64,000 nucleotides of DNA from JAKANT01 sp035502095 (GCA_035502095.1 DATJUX010000007.1:1-64000); one strand, 5' to 3'; numbered from the stretch's first letter, positions 50,367 to 59,474 are shown. The notes: generated from the letters alone by a model not told the origin. Program-made: numbers and translations.

Positions 50367-52175
50367 TTGAATCCCGTCGAGCAGCGCCGCGCAGCGCGCC
50401 GTCGCACGGCGCGCTGGTGTGCCATCGCATCGCTCGTGCTGGCGGTACTTGCGGCGCCGCTCGTGAGCCGGCTGGATCTCGCGGGCTTCGATCTTCAGGC
50501 GCACGCGGTACGCGCATTGCGCACGCAGCCGCCGCCGGAGCGCGATCCGATCGCGCTGGTCGGCATCGACGATGCCACGCTCGCTGCGACCGGCGAACCG
50601 CTGCCGCTGTCGCTCATCCACCGCGAGCTGGGGCGCGCACTCGAGGCGCTCGCGAGCGCCCATCCGCGGCTGATCGTGATCGACATCGCGCTCGCGGCCG
50701 GCTCGGTCGAATCGTTGCGGCCCGGTTACGACGCCGCCCTGATGAGCGGGCTCATCGCCGCGCGCGATGCGGCCGGCGTCGTCGTGAGCCTCACCAACGA
50801 GGCAAATGGAACCGCGATCGCGCCATATGCGCCGTTCGTCGCCGCCGCGGGCGAGGACGCGTTCGGTTTCCCGATCTATCCGGTCGACGCCGACAACGTG
50901 GTGCGGCGGTTCGACCCCGCGCGAACCGGTGCTTCGCCGAGCCTGCTTGGCCGGGTGGCGTCCCGTCTGCAGCTCGACGATCGGGTCGGGCGGGCGGGGT
51001 GGATCGACTTCACGCGCTTTGCCGCCATCGCGTACACGCCCCTGGCCGACGTCGTGAAGGGCGCCGCGGACGAATCGTCGATGCGGGCCAGGTTCGCGGG
51101 CAAGGTCGTGCTGATCGGCAGCGTGTTGCCCTATGTGGATCGCCTGCCGCAGCCGGTCAACCTCGCCGCGTGGGAACCGCTCGCCGCGGCACCGCCCGGT
51201 GTCGTCCTGAACGCCCAGGCGGTGCGCTCGATCCTCGGTGCGGGGCTGATCCGCCCTGTCCCCTTGCCCGTGGCCTGGGGCCTCGCGGCGTTGTTCGCCT
51301 TGTTGGCCTTCATCCACAAGATGGTCGGGCGCTGGCTCGCCTTGCTTGCGGCGATGACCGTCACGTTCCTGGCGGCGACGGGCCTGCATGCCAACGGCGC
51401 TTTCCTGCCGCTCGCGACCGCGTGGGCCGCGGGGGTTGCCGCGGTGGCGCTACGCACGTCGGCCGACGTGTTCCTGGCGCGCGAGGAAAGGCGCCGTCTC
51501 ACGCAAACCTTCGGCGGCTACGTCAGTCCGCAACTGCTGCGCGCGATCATCGGCGGCGGCGTCGACCTGCGCGGCGGCCGGCGCGCGATGGCCTTCATGT
51601 TCGCCGACTTGCGCGGCTTCACGGGGTGGTCCGAGCGGACCGAGCCCGAGCAGGTGCTCGATGTCCTCAACCGTTACTACGCCGCAGTGACTCCCGTCGT
51701 GCACTTCCACGGCGGCACGATCGACAACTTCCGCGGCGACGGGATCATGGTGATGTTCGGCGCGCCGGAGCCGCACGCCGCTCCGTGCGAGGGCGCGTTC
51801 CGGGCGGCGCGCGGCATCCTGGACGCGCTGGACGAACTCAATCGCACCCAGCTGGCCGGCTACGGCGTGACGCTGTCCGTGGCGATCGGGCTGGCCTACG
51901 GGGATGCGGTGTTCGGCGATCTCGGCTCGACCGATCGCAAGGATTTCACGGCGCTTGGCGACGCCGTCAACGTCGCCGCCCGACTGCAGGACCTCGCCAA
52001 GTCGCTCGGCTTCCCCGTCCTGATGACGGCGGCCTTCGCCGCCAGTCTGTCGCCCGAGACGCGGGCCGACTCCGCGCCGGAGGAGCTTGGCGAGACCCCC
52101 ATCAAAGGCCACTCCTCGGTGGCGATTGCGGGATGGCCGCCGACCGGCCGCGCGGCGCGCGCGGTTGTCGAATAA
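50367..52175 (+). CDS. CHASE2-domain class III adenylate/guanylate cyclase
   Basis: 602 residues from TTG 50367, which has GGAGAGGG 3 to 5 bases before; no ATG fits the frame better. One N-terminal membrane helix, a periplasmic CHASE2 sensor (PIALVGIDDATLAATGEPLP to about residue 310), three membrane helices (AWGLAALFALLAFI, LALLAAMTVTFLAATG, PLATAWAAGVAAVAL), then the cyclase domain. The metal-binding Asp residues are in FADLRGFTGW and NFRGDGIMVMFGAP; TALGDAVNVAARLQ supplies the transition-state Asn and Arg. The residue that is usually Lys in adenylate cyclases (DKFxGD) is Asn here (DNFRGD), so substrate choice is uncertain. A FecR protein follows; divergent from a CRP-type gene. Confidence 0.9.
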   Translation: MNPVEQRRAARRRTARWCAIASLVLAVLAAPLVSRLDLAGFDLQAHAVRALRTQPPPERDPIALVGIDDATLAATGEPLPLSLIHRELGRALEALASAHPRLIVIDIALAAGSVESLRPGYDAALMSGLIAARDAAGVVVSLTNEANGTAIAPYAPFVAAAGEDAFGFPIYPVDADNVVRRFDPARTGASPSLLGRVASRLQLDDRVGRAGWIDFTRFAAIAYTPLADVVKGAADESSMRARFAGKVVLIGSVLPYVDRLPQPVNLAAWEPLAAAPPGVVLNAQAVRSILGAGLIRPVPLPVAWGLAALFALLAFIHKMVGRWLALLAAMTVTFLAATGLHANGAFLPLATAWAAGVAAVALRTSADVFLAREERRRLTQTFGGYVSPQLLRAIIGGGVDLRGGRRAMAFMFADLRGFTGWSERTEPEQVLDVLNRYYAAVTPVVHFHGGTIDNFRGDGIMVMFGAPEPHAAPCEGAFRAARGILDALDELNRTQLAGYGVTLSVAIGLAYGDAVFGDLGSTDRKDFTALGDAVNVAARLQDLAKSLGFPVLMTAAFAASLSPETRADSAPEELGETPIKGHSSVAIAGWPPTGRAARAVVE

Positions 52176-52273
52176 TCCGTCGCGCGGTGCGGCGGGGCGT
52201 CGTAACCTACGCTCGTCATGGTGCGTCCGGGACCGGAACGCGATCTGCAAGCATCCCGTCGAGGTCGGGATCG

Positions 52274-53161
52274 ATGAAACGTGAATTCCTGCTGCGCTGT
52301 GTCGCGTTCGTCGTTGCCGCGACGATGCAGGGCTTCGCATGGGCCGGCACTGTCGCAATGGTGACCGAAGTGCAGGGCCAGGGCGACCTGGTCCAGGACG
52401 GCAAGCACGTGCCGTTGCAGGTGCGCGCGGCGATGAACACGAACGACTGGCTGCGCCTGCCCGACGGTGCACGCGTGGCGATTGCGCTGGTCGCGCGCGG
52501 GCAGGTGTTTCAGGCTTTCGGACCCGGCACGTTCCGCCTGCAGGAAGACGGTCTCGTCGTCGAGCGTGGCGCGCGCGGGCGCGTCGAGCGGCGCGAGCTG
52601 GCCGCAGCGATCCGCGCCCTGTCGATCGACCCGGGGCGCAACGCACAGGCGACCATCGTCACTCGCGGCGATGGCCTTTCCCGCGGGTTCGCGATGCTCA
52701 CCCCTAAGGGCCTGCAACTGGAACCGGACGCGCGCCGGCTCGCGTGGCGGCCGGTCGATGCCGATCGCGCCGCCGACTGGCAATATCACATCGTGCTTTC
52801 CGACGACGACGGCAACGTCGCTTACGAAACGACCACGCGCGCCACGGAGGCGCTGATCCCCGGCAGCATCGCCCTCGTGCGCGGCCGCGAGTACATTTGC
52901 GAAGTCATAGCAACCGGGCCGCTCGGCCGGCGCTTCTCCGACGCCCAGCGGTTCGAACTCGTCGATGCGGCCCTCGAAGATCGTCTGTTGCAGGCCCGCG
53001 CCGCCGCGGGCGATGACCCGACGGCGCGCACCTTGCTTGCGATCGCGTACGAAGAGCATGGGCTCGCCGCGGCGGCCGCCCAGGCGTGGCAGTCGCTCGG
53101 CGCATCGGCGCAGGGACGTTTCGTTGCCGCGCCGCCGCCCGCCAAGGACGCGGTGCGCTGA
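52274..53161 (+). CDS. Secreted FecR-domain protein
   Basis: 295 residues. A signal peptide (MKREFLLRCVAFVVAATMQG, cleaved near AWA) precedes a FecR domain: VTEVQGQGDLVQDGKHVPLQ, then TNDWLRLPDGARVAIALVAR and AFGPGTFRLQEDGLVVERG. The C-terminal half has beta-rich fibronectin-like sequence and a helical ending. FecR domains in such proteins bind cell-wall or periplasmic targets rather than sigma factors. It lies 98 bases after the CHASE2 cyclase gene; CHASE2 and FecR proteins are often paired, so it may present a signal to the periplasmic sensor. Confidence 0.82.
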   Translation: MKREFLLRCVAFVVAATMQGFAWAGTVAMVTEVQGQGDLVQDGKHVPLQVRAAMNTNDWLRLPDGARVAIALVARGQVFQAFGPGTFRLQEDGLVVERGARGRVERRELAAAIRALSIDPGRNAQATIVTRGDGLSRGFAMLTPKGLQLEPDARRLAWRPVDADRAADWQYHIVLSDDDGNVAYETTTRATEALIPGSIALVRGREYICEVIATGPLGRRFSDAQRFELVDAALEDRLLQARAAAGDDPTARTLLAIAYEEHGLAAAAAQAWQSLGASAQGRFVAAPPPAKDAVR

Positions 53162-53174
53162 ACGCACTCGGCTG

Positions 53175-53984
53175 TCAGGCGCGCAGCGCCTTGGTGAGCA
53201 TGTACGCGGCCAGCAGGTAGAGCAGGCCCGCGAATACCCGCTTCAGCTTTTTCGTGTCCAGGGTGTGCGCAACACGCGCCCCCAGCGGCGCCGTCAGCAC
53301 GCTTGCGGCGGCCACTGCCATCAGGGCCGGCAGGTAGACGTATCCCGCGCCGCCGGCGGGCAATCCCGGCACCCGCCATCCCGCGACGACATAGCCGATC
53401 GTCCCGGCTAGAGCGATCGGGAAACCAAGCGCGGCCGAGGTCGCGATGGCATTGTGAATGGGCACGTTGCACCAGATCATGAACGGCACCGAGGCAAAGC
53501 CCCCTCCGCCGCCGACAAAGCTCGACAGGACACCGATCGTGCCGCCCGCCGCGAACATTCCGGGTGCCCGCGGCAATTCCCGGTGCGGCTGCGGCTTGCG
53601 ATCGAGCAATAGCTGCGTCGCCGAAAACGCGAGGAAGAGCGCGAAACCGCATGCGAGCCATAGGGTCGGGAAGAGCGCGGCGACCTGTGCCCCCGCGAGC
53701 GATCCGATCAGGATGCCGGGTGCGAGCACACGAACGACCGGCCAGAGCACCGCGCCGCGCTGGTGATGTGCGCGTACCGACGAGATCGACGTAAACGCAA
53801 TGACCGCAAGCGACGTGGCGACCGCCAAGTGGATGACGTGCTCGTGCGCGAACTCGCGCGCGGAAAAGATGGCGGTGAGAAACGGCACCAGCAGCATGCC
53901 ACCGCCGACGCCCATCAGGCCGGCGGCGAAGCCGGATGCCCCACCGAGCGCGAGCAGCGCCACGACGTGCGGCAGGTCGGACAA
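53175..53984 (-). CDS. TauE/SafE family membrane exporter
   Basis: 269 residues with eight predicted helices in two related halves. Each half begins with the family motif: GFAAGLMGVGGGMLLVPFL at residues 17-35, and GVLSSFVGGGGGFASVPFM near 150. Members export or import sulfite, sulfoacetate and other organic anions across the inner membrane; the substrate is unknown. It converges with the fecR gene with 13 bases between stops. It follows the EVE gene by 3 bases and so is co-transcribed with it. Confidence 0.88.
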   Translation of the reverse strand: MSDLPHVVALLALGGASGFAAGLMGVGGGMLLVPFLTAIFSAREFAHEHVIHLAVATSLAVIAFTSISSVRAHHQRGAVLWPVVRVLAPGILIGSLAGAQVAALFPTLWLACGFALFLAFSATQLLLDRKPQPHRELPRAPGMFAAGGTIGVLSSFVGGGGGFASVPFMIWCNVPIHNAIATSAALGFPIALAGTIGYVVAGWRVPGLPAGGAGYVYLPALMAVAAASVLTAPLGARVAHTLDTKKLKRVFAGLLYLLAAYMLTKALRA

Positions 53985-53987
53985 GCG

Positions 53988-54452
53988 CTATTCCCCGAGC
54001 AGCTTCTCGGTGATGAACCGCCACTCGGTCGGCGTGACGGGCGATATCGACAGGCGGTTGCCGCGGCGAAGCACGACCATGTCCGCGAGCTCGAGATGCG
54101 AGCGCAGCTCGGGCAGCCCGACCACCCGTGTCTTGCGCAGCGCGCGCACATCGACGTGAACCCAGCGCGGATCTTCGCGCTTCGACGCCGGGTCGTAGTA
54201 GTGGCTCTTCTTATGGAACTGGGTGGCGTCGGGGTACGCTTCGCTCGCTACCTCGGCGAGCCCGGCAATCCCGGGTTCGGCGCAACTCGAGTGATAGAAC
54301 AGCACGCCGTCGCCGAGCTTCATCCGGTCGCGCATGAAGTTGCGCGCCTGATAGTTGCGCACACCCGTCCACGGCACCGTCGAGCCGGGGGCGGCGAGAG
54401 CGTCGTCGATCGAACACTCGTCCGGTTCGGACTTCATCAGCCAGTAAGCCAT
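53988..54452 (-). CDS. EVE domain protein (thymocyte nuclear protein 1-like)
   Basis: 154 residues from the start at 54452 (MAYWLMKSEPDECSIDD). The family pattern WLMKSEPDE, WTGVRNYQARNFMRDRMKLG, VLFYHSSCAEPGIAGLAEV and FHKKSHYYDPASKREDPRW is complete. EVE domains recognise modified bases in DNA or RNA in a PUA-like pocket; the natural ligand in bacteria is not established. It is the first protein gene after 6S RNA on the minus strand, the position held by ygfA in E. coli. Confidence 0.9.
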   Translation of the reverse strand: MAYWLMKSEPDECSIDDALAAPGSTVPWTGVRNYQARNFMRDRMKLGDGVLFYHSSCAEPGIAGLAEVASEAYPDATQFHKKSHYYDPASKREDPRWVHVDVRALRKTRVVGLPELRSHLELADMVVLRRGNRLSISPVTPTEWRFITEKLLGE

Positions 54453-54472
54453 TGAGGCCCCCGAAACGCAGC

Positions 54473-54500
54473 GCGGGGTTCGGCTCGCACCGAACCCCGC
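54473..54500 (-). terminator. Hairpin after 6S RNA
   Basis: Perfect 11-bp stem GCGGGGTTCGG (54473-54483) with CCGAACCCCGC (54490-54500) and a 6-base loop. On the minus strand it begins 14 bases past the predicted 3' end of 6S RNA and 21 bases before the EVE start. It lacks a long T run. It probably ends the 6S precursor and reduces read-through into the EVE gene. Confidence 0.6.
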
Positions 54501-54513
54501 CAACTGCCGTCAT

Positions 54514-54693
54514 AAGTCCCCGCGCATGCCGCCCGACCCGATGTCCTGAACCATGGGTTCAGGGTGGTCGCCGTCCACGCCGCTTAGGTTCAGCAGACGC
54601 GTGCCGATCGCACTACGACGCGAGCCCGGCAACCTAGCGCAAAGCGCATCGGTTCAAGGAACTAAAGGGCCTTTGCGCGAGCACCGCAGGGTG
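54514..54693 (-). ncRNA. ssrS: 6S RNA (ssrS)
   Basis: About 180 bases directly downstream of zapA, the classic ssrS position. Read on the minus strand, the 5' part has TGCTCGCGCAAAGGCCC and CCTTGAACCGAT. The 3' part has CCCTGAACCCATGGTTCAGG and GGGCGGCATGCGCGGGG. These line up with the two arms of E. coli 6S RNA (TGTTCGCAAG...CCTGAGCCGAT and CTTGAACC...GGTTCAAGG...GGCGGCAT). The ends CCCTGCGGTGC and GCATGCGCGGGG form the closing stem, leaving the large internal bubble that mimics an open promoter and binds sigma-70 RNA polymerase. End positions are estimated to within about 10 bases. Confidence 0.85.
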
Positions 54694-54775
54694 AAAACAG
54701 TTTAACGCGCCCGTGCGCGCGCTGGTCGCGAAATATCGCGCGAAGAGCGATGCGATATGCACTCAGCCCCCGCGA

Positions 54776-55078
54776 TTAGGGGAAGAGCTTTTCCTGTGGC
54801 GCCAGCATGTCGTCGGCGAGCGCATTCAGGTCGCGCAGGCGCCGCCGCAACTCGACGATCGAGATACCGTCGGAGTTCTTTGCCGCCATCATCTCCTGCG
54901 TGATCTGCAGTGCGGCCATCACGGCGATGCGATCCGCGCCAAGCACCTTGCCGGCGGCGCGAATCGATTCCATCTTCTGGTCGACATAGCGCGCGCACGC
55001 GATCAGGTCGGCGCGCTCTTCCGGCTTGCAGGCGACTCGATAGCTGCGTCCGAGGATGGAAAGTTCCAGGCTGTCCAT
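54776..55078 (-). CDS. zapA: Cell division protein ZapA
   Basis: 100 residues. The N-terminal domain LELSILGRSYRVACKPEER with ADLIACARYVDQKMESIR is the FtsZ-binding head, and ITQEMMAAKNSDGISIVELR with the following helix is the dimerising coiled coil. ZapA crosslinks FtsZ filaments at the division ring. The start is adjacent to the stop of the upstream zapB-like gene, so the two are one transcript, and 6S RNA follows. Confidence 0.92.
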   Translation of the reverse strand: MDSLELSILGRSYRVACKPEERADLIACARYVDQKMESIRAAGKVLGADRIAVMAALQITQEMMAAKNSDGISIVELRRRLRDLNALADDMLAPQEKLFP

Positions 55079-55300
55079 CTACCTGGCCTTGGCGTCCGCC
55101 GGTTCGTCTTCCTGCGGCAGGCGCGCGAGCAATGCGTCCATGCGTTCCGTGGCGGCGGTCACCTTGGCGCGCAGCGCGGCGAGTTCGGCCGTCGCGGCGG
55201 TCGTCTGCGCGCGCAGCCGGGTGTTTTCGTCCTTCAGCGCACGCACGTGCGTCACCAGCTCAGCGAGCTTGTTCGACAGCGTCTCCAGTTCCTCCAGCAT
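55079..55300 (-). CDS. ZapB-like coiled-coil protein (TIGR02449 type)
   Basis: 73 residues, nearly all coiled coil: LEELETLSNKLAELVTHVRA then LKDENTRLRAQTTAATAELA, with hydrophobic residues at heptad spacing. This is the form of the short protein found just before zapA in many proteobacteria and thought to act with it in division-ring assembly. The stop touches the zapA start. No other domain is present. Confidence 0.82.
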   Translation of the reverse strand: MLEELETLSNKLAELVTHVRALKDENTRLRAQTTAATAELAALRAKVTAATERMDALLARLPQEDEPADAKAR

Positions 55301-55373
55301 GGAACGATCCTAGCACCGCGACTACGCGAATCGGCGTGTCGATACGTGCAAGCGCTAGACTGCGCGCGCTTGT

Positions 55374-55576
55374 CGGTGTCGAAGACTCGCGTCTTCGATG
55401 AAACGGGAAACAGGAGACGGCGCCCTGCGGCGTGTCGAACCTGTGCTGCCCCCGCAACGGTAAGCAGGTGCCGGGACCCGTCCCGGCACGTCCGCAGCAG
55501 CCACTGCGACCGCATGCACCACGAAGTCTGCGGGCGCGGGAAGGCGCGGGCGTACGCCTGCAGCCCGGAGACCGGC
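55374..55576 (+). promoter_or_regulatory. Cobalamin riboswitch
   Basis: Conserved AdoCbl riboswitch elements occur in the right order: GGTGTCGAAG at the 5' stem, GATGAAACGGGAAACAGG, the core CTGTGCTGCCCCCGCAACGG with GTAAGC, the GCCACTG element at 55500-55506, and the B12 box AGCCCGGAGACCGGCC at 55562-55577. The 160 bases after it, before btuB, should be the expression platform; a clean terminator was not identified, so control may be at translation or by a longer fold. B12 binding would repress the btuBCD genes that follow. Confidence 0.95.
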
Positions 55577-55735
55577 CGACGGCCGCACACCGCTCTCGCA
55601 TCGGGGTGCGCGGTGGACCTGCCGCGGGGAGGCGGCGGATGCCGGCCGTGCGACCCACGCTCGGTGGCCCGTAGCTTCTCCCGCAGATCCGTGTGTTTCC
55701 TGCCGGCGGCGGGCCGGCGTGTCGGGATCCTGATC

Positions 55736-57649
55736 ATGGAACATCGTTCGCCGCCGCGGCGCGCAGCGGGCATGCTGCACGCGGCGGCAGGGATCGCGTG
55801 CGCGCTGGGAACGCTCGCCAACGCGCAGGTCACGGCACAGGCAGAACTCGATACGGTGGTAGTGACTGCCGCGCGCAGCGAGCAGCCGCTCGCCGACACG
55901 TTGCCGCACACGACGGTGATCACGCGCGCCGACATCGAACGGGCGCAGACGCGCGACCTCGTCGAACTGCTCACCCGGCAGGCCGGCGTCGAGATGGCGC
56001 GTACCGGCGGATTCGGAGCACAAGCGTCGCTGTTCATCCGTGGCACCAACTCGAGCCAGGCGCTCGTGCTGGTCGACGGCGTGCGCCTGAACACGGCGGT
56101 GGGCGGCACCGCCAGCGTGGGCGGGATCAATCTCGACACGGTCGAACGCATCGAGATCGTGCGCGGCAATTTGTCCAGCCTGTACGGCTCGGACGCGATC
56201 GGCGGCGTGATCCAGATCTTCACGCGCGGCGGTACGGCACCGGGGGCGAGCGCGGGTGTCGAGGCGGGTGCCGGCGACTATCGCGCCGCATCGGTCGCGG
56301 CGAACACCCATGTGGGGACGACCGAGGTGGCGGTGTCCGGCGGATTCCGCGAGGCGAAGCCGTTTTCGGCGATCGACGCGGGACAGGTGATCGTGAATCC
56401 GGCCACGTTCACCTTCGGCGCGAATCCCGATCTCGACGAAAACCGCAATCGGACCGGATCGCTGCGCATCCGCCAGCCGCTCGGCGAGCGGACCGAACTC
56501 GCCGCGAGCGCGTGGACCACGCTCAACGATACCGACTTCGACAGCCCGTCGGACGGACCGGCCGCGACCCATCACGAGCGTGCGCAGCAGACGGCCTGGC
56601 AGGTCTCCGGCCGCGCGACCGTCACGGCGACCTGGGCCACGCGCCTGCAGGGGGGGGAAGCGCGCGATGACAGCCGCAGCACGTCCAGCGATCCGTTTTC
56701 ATTCAGCAACGGCGTATTCCAGGCGCGCAACCGGCAGGTCGATTGGGACAACACGTTCGCGTTGCTGCCGTCGCTGGAGGCGCATCTCGGCGCCGAGGCG
56801 TTGCGGCAGCACGGCGCCTCGACGTCGTATGACCCGACCTTCAACAATGCGGCGCTGACGTCGTTCGATCGCCGCGTGCGCGCGCTCTGGACCGGCCTGA
56901 CGATGCACGATTCGATGCAGCAGCTGCAGCTAAACGTGCGCAACGACGACTACAGCGATGTCGGTTCGGCGACCACGGGGCTCGCGGCCTATGGTTATCA
57001 GATCACGCCGGCGTGGCGCATCAGCGCGCAATATTCGACCGCGTTTCGCGCGCCCAGCTTCAACGATCTGTACTTTCCGGGGTTCAGCAACCCGCAGCTC
57101 ATGCCCGAACGCTCGCGCAGCATCGAGGGCGGCTTGCGTTATGCGCGGGGCGAAACGAGCGTGCACCTTGCGCTCTACCACACCCGCACCGCGGACCTGA
57201 TCCAGTTCGACACGGCGACGAACAAGCCCGAGAACATCGCCAGCGCGACGATCTACGGGGGCGAGCTGACGGCGATCACGCGGGTCGCCGCCTGGCACAT
57301 CGAACTCATCGTCGACGCATCGCGCCCGACCGACGACACCACGGATCAGCGCCTGCTGCGACGCGCGCCGTATCGCGCGACGCTGGCGCTCGGCCGCGGG
57401 TTCGGTCCGGTCGACGTCGATGCGTCGGTGACGCACGTTGCGTCGCGCTACGACACCGACATCAACACGTTCGAGCGGATCGGCCTCGACGCGTACACCC
57501 TGTTGCGCGCGACGCTCGCCTACCGCATCGGCGATCGGGTCCGCATTACGCTGCGGGGGGAAAATCTCGGCAACGCGCACTACCAGCTCGTGAGCGGCTA
57601 CAACACCCAACGCCGCGGCGCTTTCATCGGTGCCGAGGTCCGGATTTGA
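55736..57649 (+). CDS. btuB: TonB-dependent vitamin B12 outer-membrane receptor BtuB
   Basis: 637 residues. A signal peptide precedes the TonB box region (AELDTVVVTAARSEQ). The plug domain has TTVITRADIERAQTRDLVEL, VEMARTGGFGAQASLFIRGT and LVDGVRLNTAVGG. It is followed by a beta-barrel whose last strand ends in RRGAFIGAEVRI, as needed for outer-membrane insertion. It binds cobalamin and imports it with energy from TonB-ExbB-ExbD. The start at 55736 gives a normal signal peptide, though the frame is open far upstream. The riboswitch identifies the ligand. Confidence 0.93.
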   Translation: MEHRSPPRRAAGMLHAAAGIACALGTLANAQVTAQAELDTVVVTAARSEQPLADTLPHTTVITRADIERAQTRDLVELLTRQAGVEMARTGGFGAQASLFIRGTNSSQALVLVDGVRLNTAVGGTASVGGINLDTVERIEIVRGNLSSLYGSDAIGGVIQIFTRGGTAPGASAGVEAGAGDYRAASVAANTHVGTTEVAVSGGFREAKPFSAIDAGQVIVNPATFTFGANPDLDENRNRTGSLRIRQPLGERTELAASAWTTLNDTDFDSPSDGPAATHHERAQQTAWQVSGRATVTATWATRLQGGEARDDSRSTSSDPFSFSNGVFQARNRQVDWDNTFALLPSLEAHLGAEALRQHGASTSYDPTFNNAALTSFDRRVRALWTGLTMHDSMQQLQLNVRNDDYSDVGSATTGLAAYGYQITPAWRISAQYSTAFRAPSFNDLYFPGFSNPQLMPERSRSIEGGLRYARGETSVHLALYHTRTADLIQFDTATNKPENIASATIYGGELTAITRVAAWHIELIVDASRPTDDTTDQRLLRRAPYRATLALGRGFGPVDVDASVTHVASRYDTDINTFERIGLDAYTLLRATLAYRIGDRVRITLRGENLGNAHYQLVSGYNTQRRGAFIGAEVRI

Positions 57650-58668
57650 GATTGGCGGCGCCCGCAGCACGCCCGCGTGACCGCCACGTGCTTGCCGCAT
57701 TGGCGCTGGCGGGCGTCGCGAGCATCACGCTCGCGCTGGCGGTGGGGAGCGTGGCTGCTCCATGGCCGGCGGTGATCGAAGCGTTGCGCGGCGACCGCAG
57801 CGGCGCGCTCGCGGCGATCGTGCTCGACCTGCGTCTCCCGCGCGCGCTCTCCGCGTTCGCGGTGGGCGGCCTGCTCGCGCTCTCGGGCGCACTGCTGCAG
57901 GCGTTGTTGCGCAACCCGCTCGCCGATCCATACGTGCTCGGCATTTCGGGCGGCGCCTCGGTGGCGGCGCTGCTCGCGCTCGCCACCGGGGCGGCACTGT
58001 GGGTGATGCAGCTCGCGAGTGCGGCCGGGGCGCTCGCCACGTTGCTGCTGCTGGTCCTGCTGGCGCGCCGTTCGCTGTTTTCTCGCGCCGTGCTGGCCGG
58101 CGACGACGCGGCGAGCGGCGTGCTGCTGACCGGCGTGATGATTGCGGCGCTCACCGCGGCGCTGCTGAGCCTTCTGCTTGCGCTGGCGCCGGACGGCCGC
58201 CTGCGCTCGATGGTGTTCTGGCTGCTGGGCGATCTCGCGGGCGCCACCGACAAGCCGACCGCGGCGGTGGCGCTGCTGCTGTTCGCACTCCTGCTTGCAT
58301 TGGCGACCGCGTTCGCGCGCCCGCTCAACCTGATCCTGCGCGGCGAGGTGGCGGCGTATACCCAGGGCGTCGACGTCGACCGGGTGCGGCGCGTGCTCGT
58401 GGTCGCCTCCGCCCTCGCGACCGGATGCGCGGTGACGCTGGCGGGCGCGGTCGGGTTCGTCGGTTTCGTCGCGCCGCACGTCGTACGCACCTGGATCGGC
58501 AACGATCAGCGCGTCCTGCTGCCGGCCTCCGCGCTGTTCGGCGGCACGTTGCTCGTCATCGCCGACACGATCGCGCGCACGGTCGTCGCGCCGTTGCAGT
58601 TGCCGGTCGGCGTGCTCACCGCGCTGATCGGCGTACCGGTGTTCCTATGGCTGCTGCAGCGCCGATGA
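57646..58668 (+). CDS. btuC: Vitamin B12 ABC transporter permease BtuC
   Basis: 340 residues with about ten membrane helices. Start is TTG at 57646, overlapping the btuB stop; a second TTG at 57652 is also possible. FecCD/BtuC motifs: LDLRLPRALSAFAVGGLLAL, LQALLRNPLADPYVLGISGG, then LLGDLAGA and the loop GAVGFVGFVAPHVVRTWIGN that contacts the ATPase. It forms the inner-membrane channel for cobalamin. The next gene overlaps by 4 bases. Confidence 0.92.
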   Translation: MRLAAPAARPRDRHVLAALALAGVASITLALAVGSVAAPWPAVIEALRGDRSGALAAIVLDLRLPRALSAFAVGGLLALSGALLQALLRNPLADPYVLGISGGASVAALLALATGAALWVMQLASAAGALATLLLLVLLARRSLFSRAVLAGDDAASGVLLTGVMIAALTAALLSLLLALAPDGRLRSMVFWLLGDLAGATDKPTAAVALLLFALLLALATAFARPLNLILRGEVAAYTQGVDVDRVRRVLVVASALATGCAVTLAGAVGFVGFVAPHVVRTWIGNDQRVLLPASALFGGTLLVIADTIARTVVAPLQLPVGVLTALIGVPVFLWLLQRR

Positions 58669-59474
58669 GCCAGGCATCATTGCTGGCGTGCACCGGGGTC
58701 TCGCTGCAGGTGCGCGGGGCGCGCGAGCCAAGGGTGCTGGTGCGGGATCTGCACTGGCAGGTCGAGGCCGGAGAGCGCTGGGTCGTACTGGGTCCGAACG
58801 GCGCCGGGAAGTCGACGCTGCTCGCGGCACTCGCCGGCGTACGCCAGGTCGATGGAGGACGGGTTCTCTATGGCGGTGCACCGCTGTCCGCGATCGACGT
58901 GCTCGCGCAGGCGACGCGCCGGGCACTGGTGACCGACCGCTGGCACGACGCGTTCTCCGCGAGCGTGTTGCAGACTGTCCTGACTGCGCGCTATCGCTTC
59001 GGTGCCAACGATGCGGCGGCGGTCGCCGCGGCGACCGCCGCGCTCGATCGCCTCGACTGCGGGCACCTTGCCGAGGCCGACATCCGAACGCTGTCGCGCG
59101 GCGAACGCCAACGGGTGGCGATCGCGGCCGCCCTGGCGCAGGAGACCCCGGTCGTGCTGCTCGACGAGCCGATCGCGCACCAGGACCCGCGCCATCAGGT
59201 GCTCGTACTGGACGCGCTGCGCGCCGCGCCGGACCGGACGGTGGTGGCGTCCTTGCACGATGTCAATGGCGCGCTGCGGTTTGCGACGCACGCGCTGCTG
59301 CTGTCGGGCCGGGGCGAGTGGAGCGCGGGGCCGGCGCGCGAGGTTCTGAGCGCGCAGCGCATGAGTGCATTGTTTGCGACGCCGTTTGTCGCGCTGCATC
59401 CTGCCGGCTCGAGCGGATCTGCCGAGGTCCTCGTGCCGCAATCGCCTGCCGCGCGCGATAGCCCTCCGCTATAG
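58665..59474 (+). CDS. btuD: Vitamin B12 ABC transporter ATPase BtuD
   Basis: 269 residues from ATG 58665, which overlaps the btuC stop. Walker A is LGPNGAGKSTLLAALAG, the signature is LSRGERQRVAIAAAL, Walker B is VVLLDEPIAHQDP and the H-loop is VVASLHDVNGALRF. The C-terminal 30 residues are low-complexity. It powers BtuC. The binding protein btuF is not in this operon but on the other strand at 61177. Confidence 0.92.
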   Translation: MSQASLLACTGVSLQVRGAREPRVLVRDLHWQVEAGERWVVLGPNGAGKSTLLAALAGVRQVDGGRVLYGGAPLSAIDVLAQATRRALVTDRWHDAFSASVLQTVLTARYRFGANDAAAVAAATAALDRLDCGHLAEADIRTLSRGERQRVAIAAALAQETPVVLLDEPIAHQDPRHQVLVLDALRAAPDRTVVASLHDVNGALRFATHALLLSGRGEWSAGPAREVLSAQRMSALFATPFVALHPAGSSGSAEVLVPQSPAARDSPPL

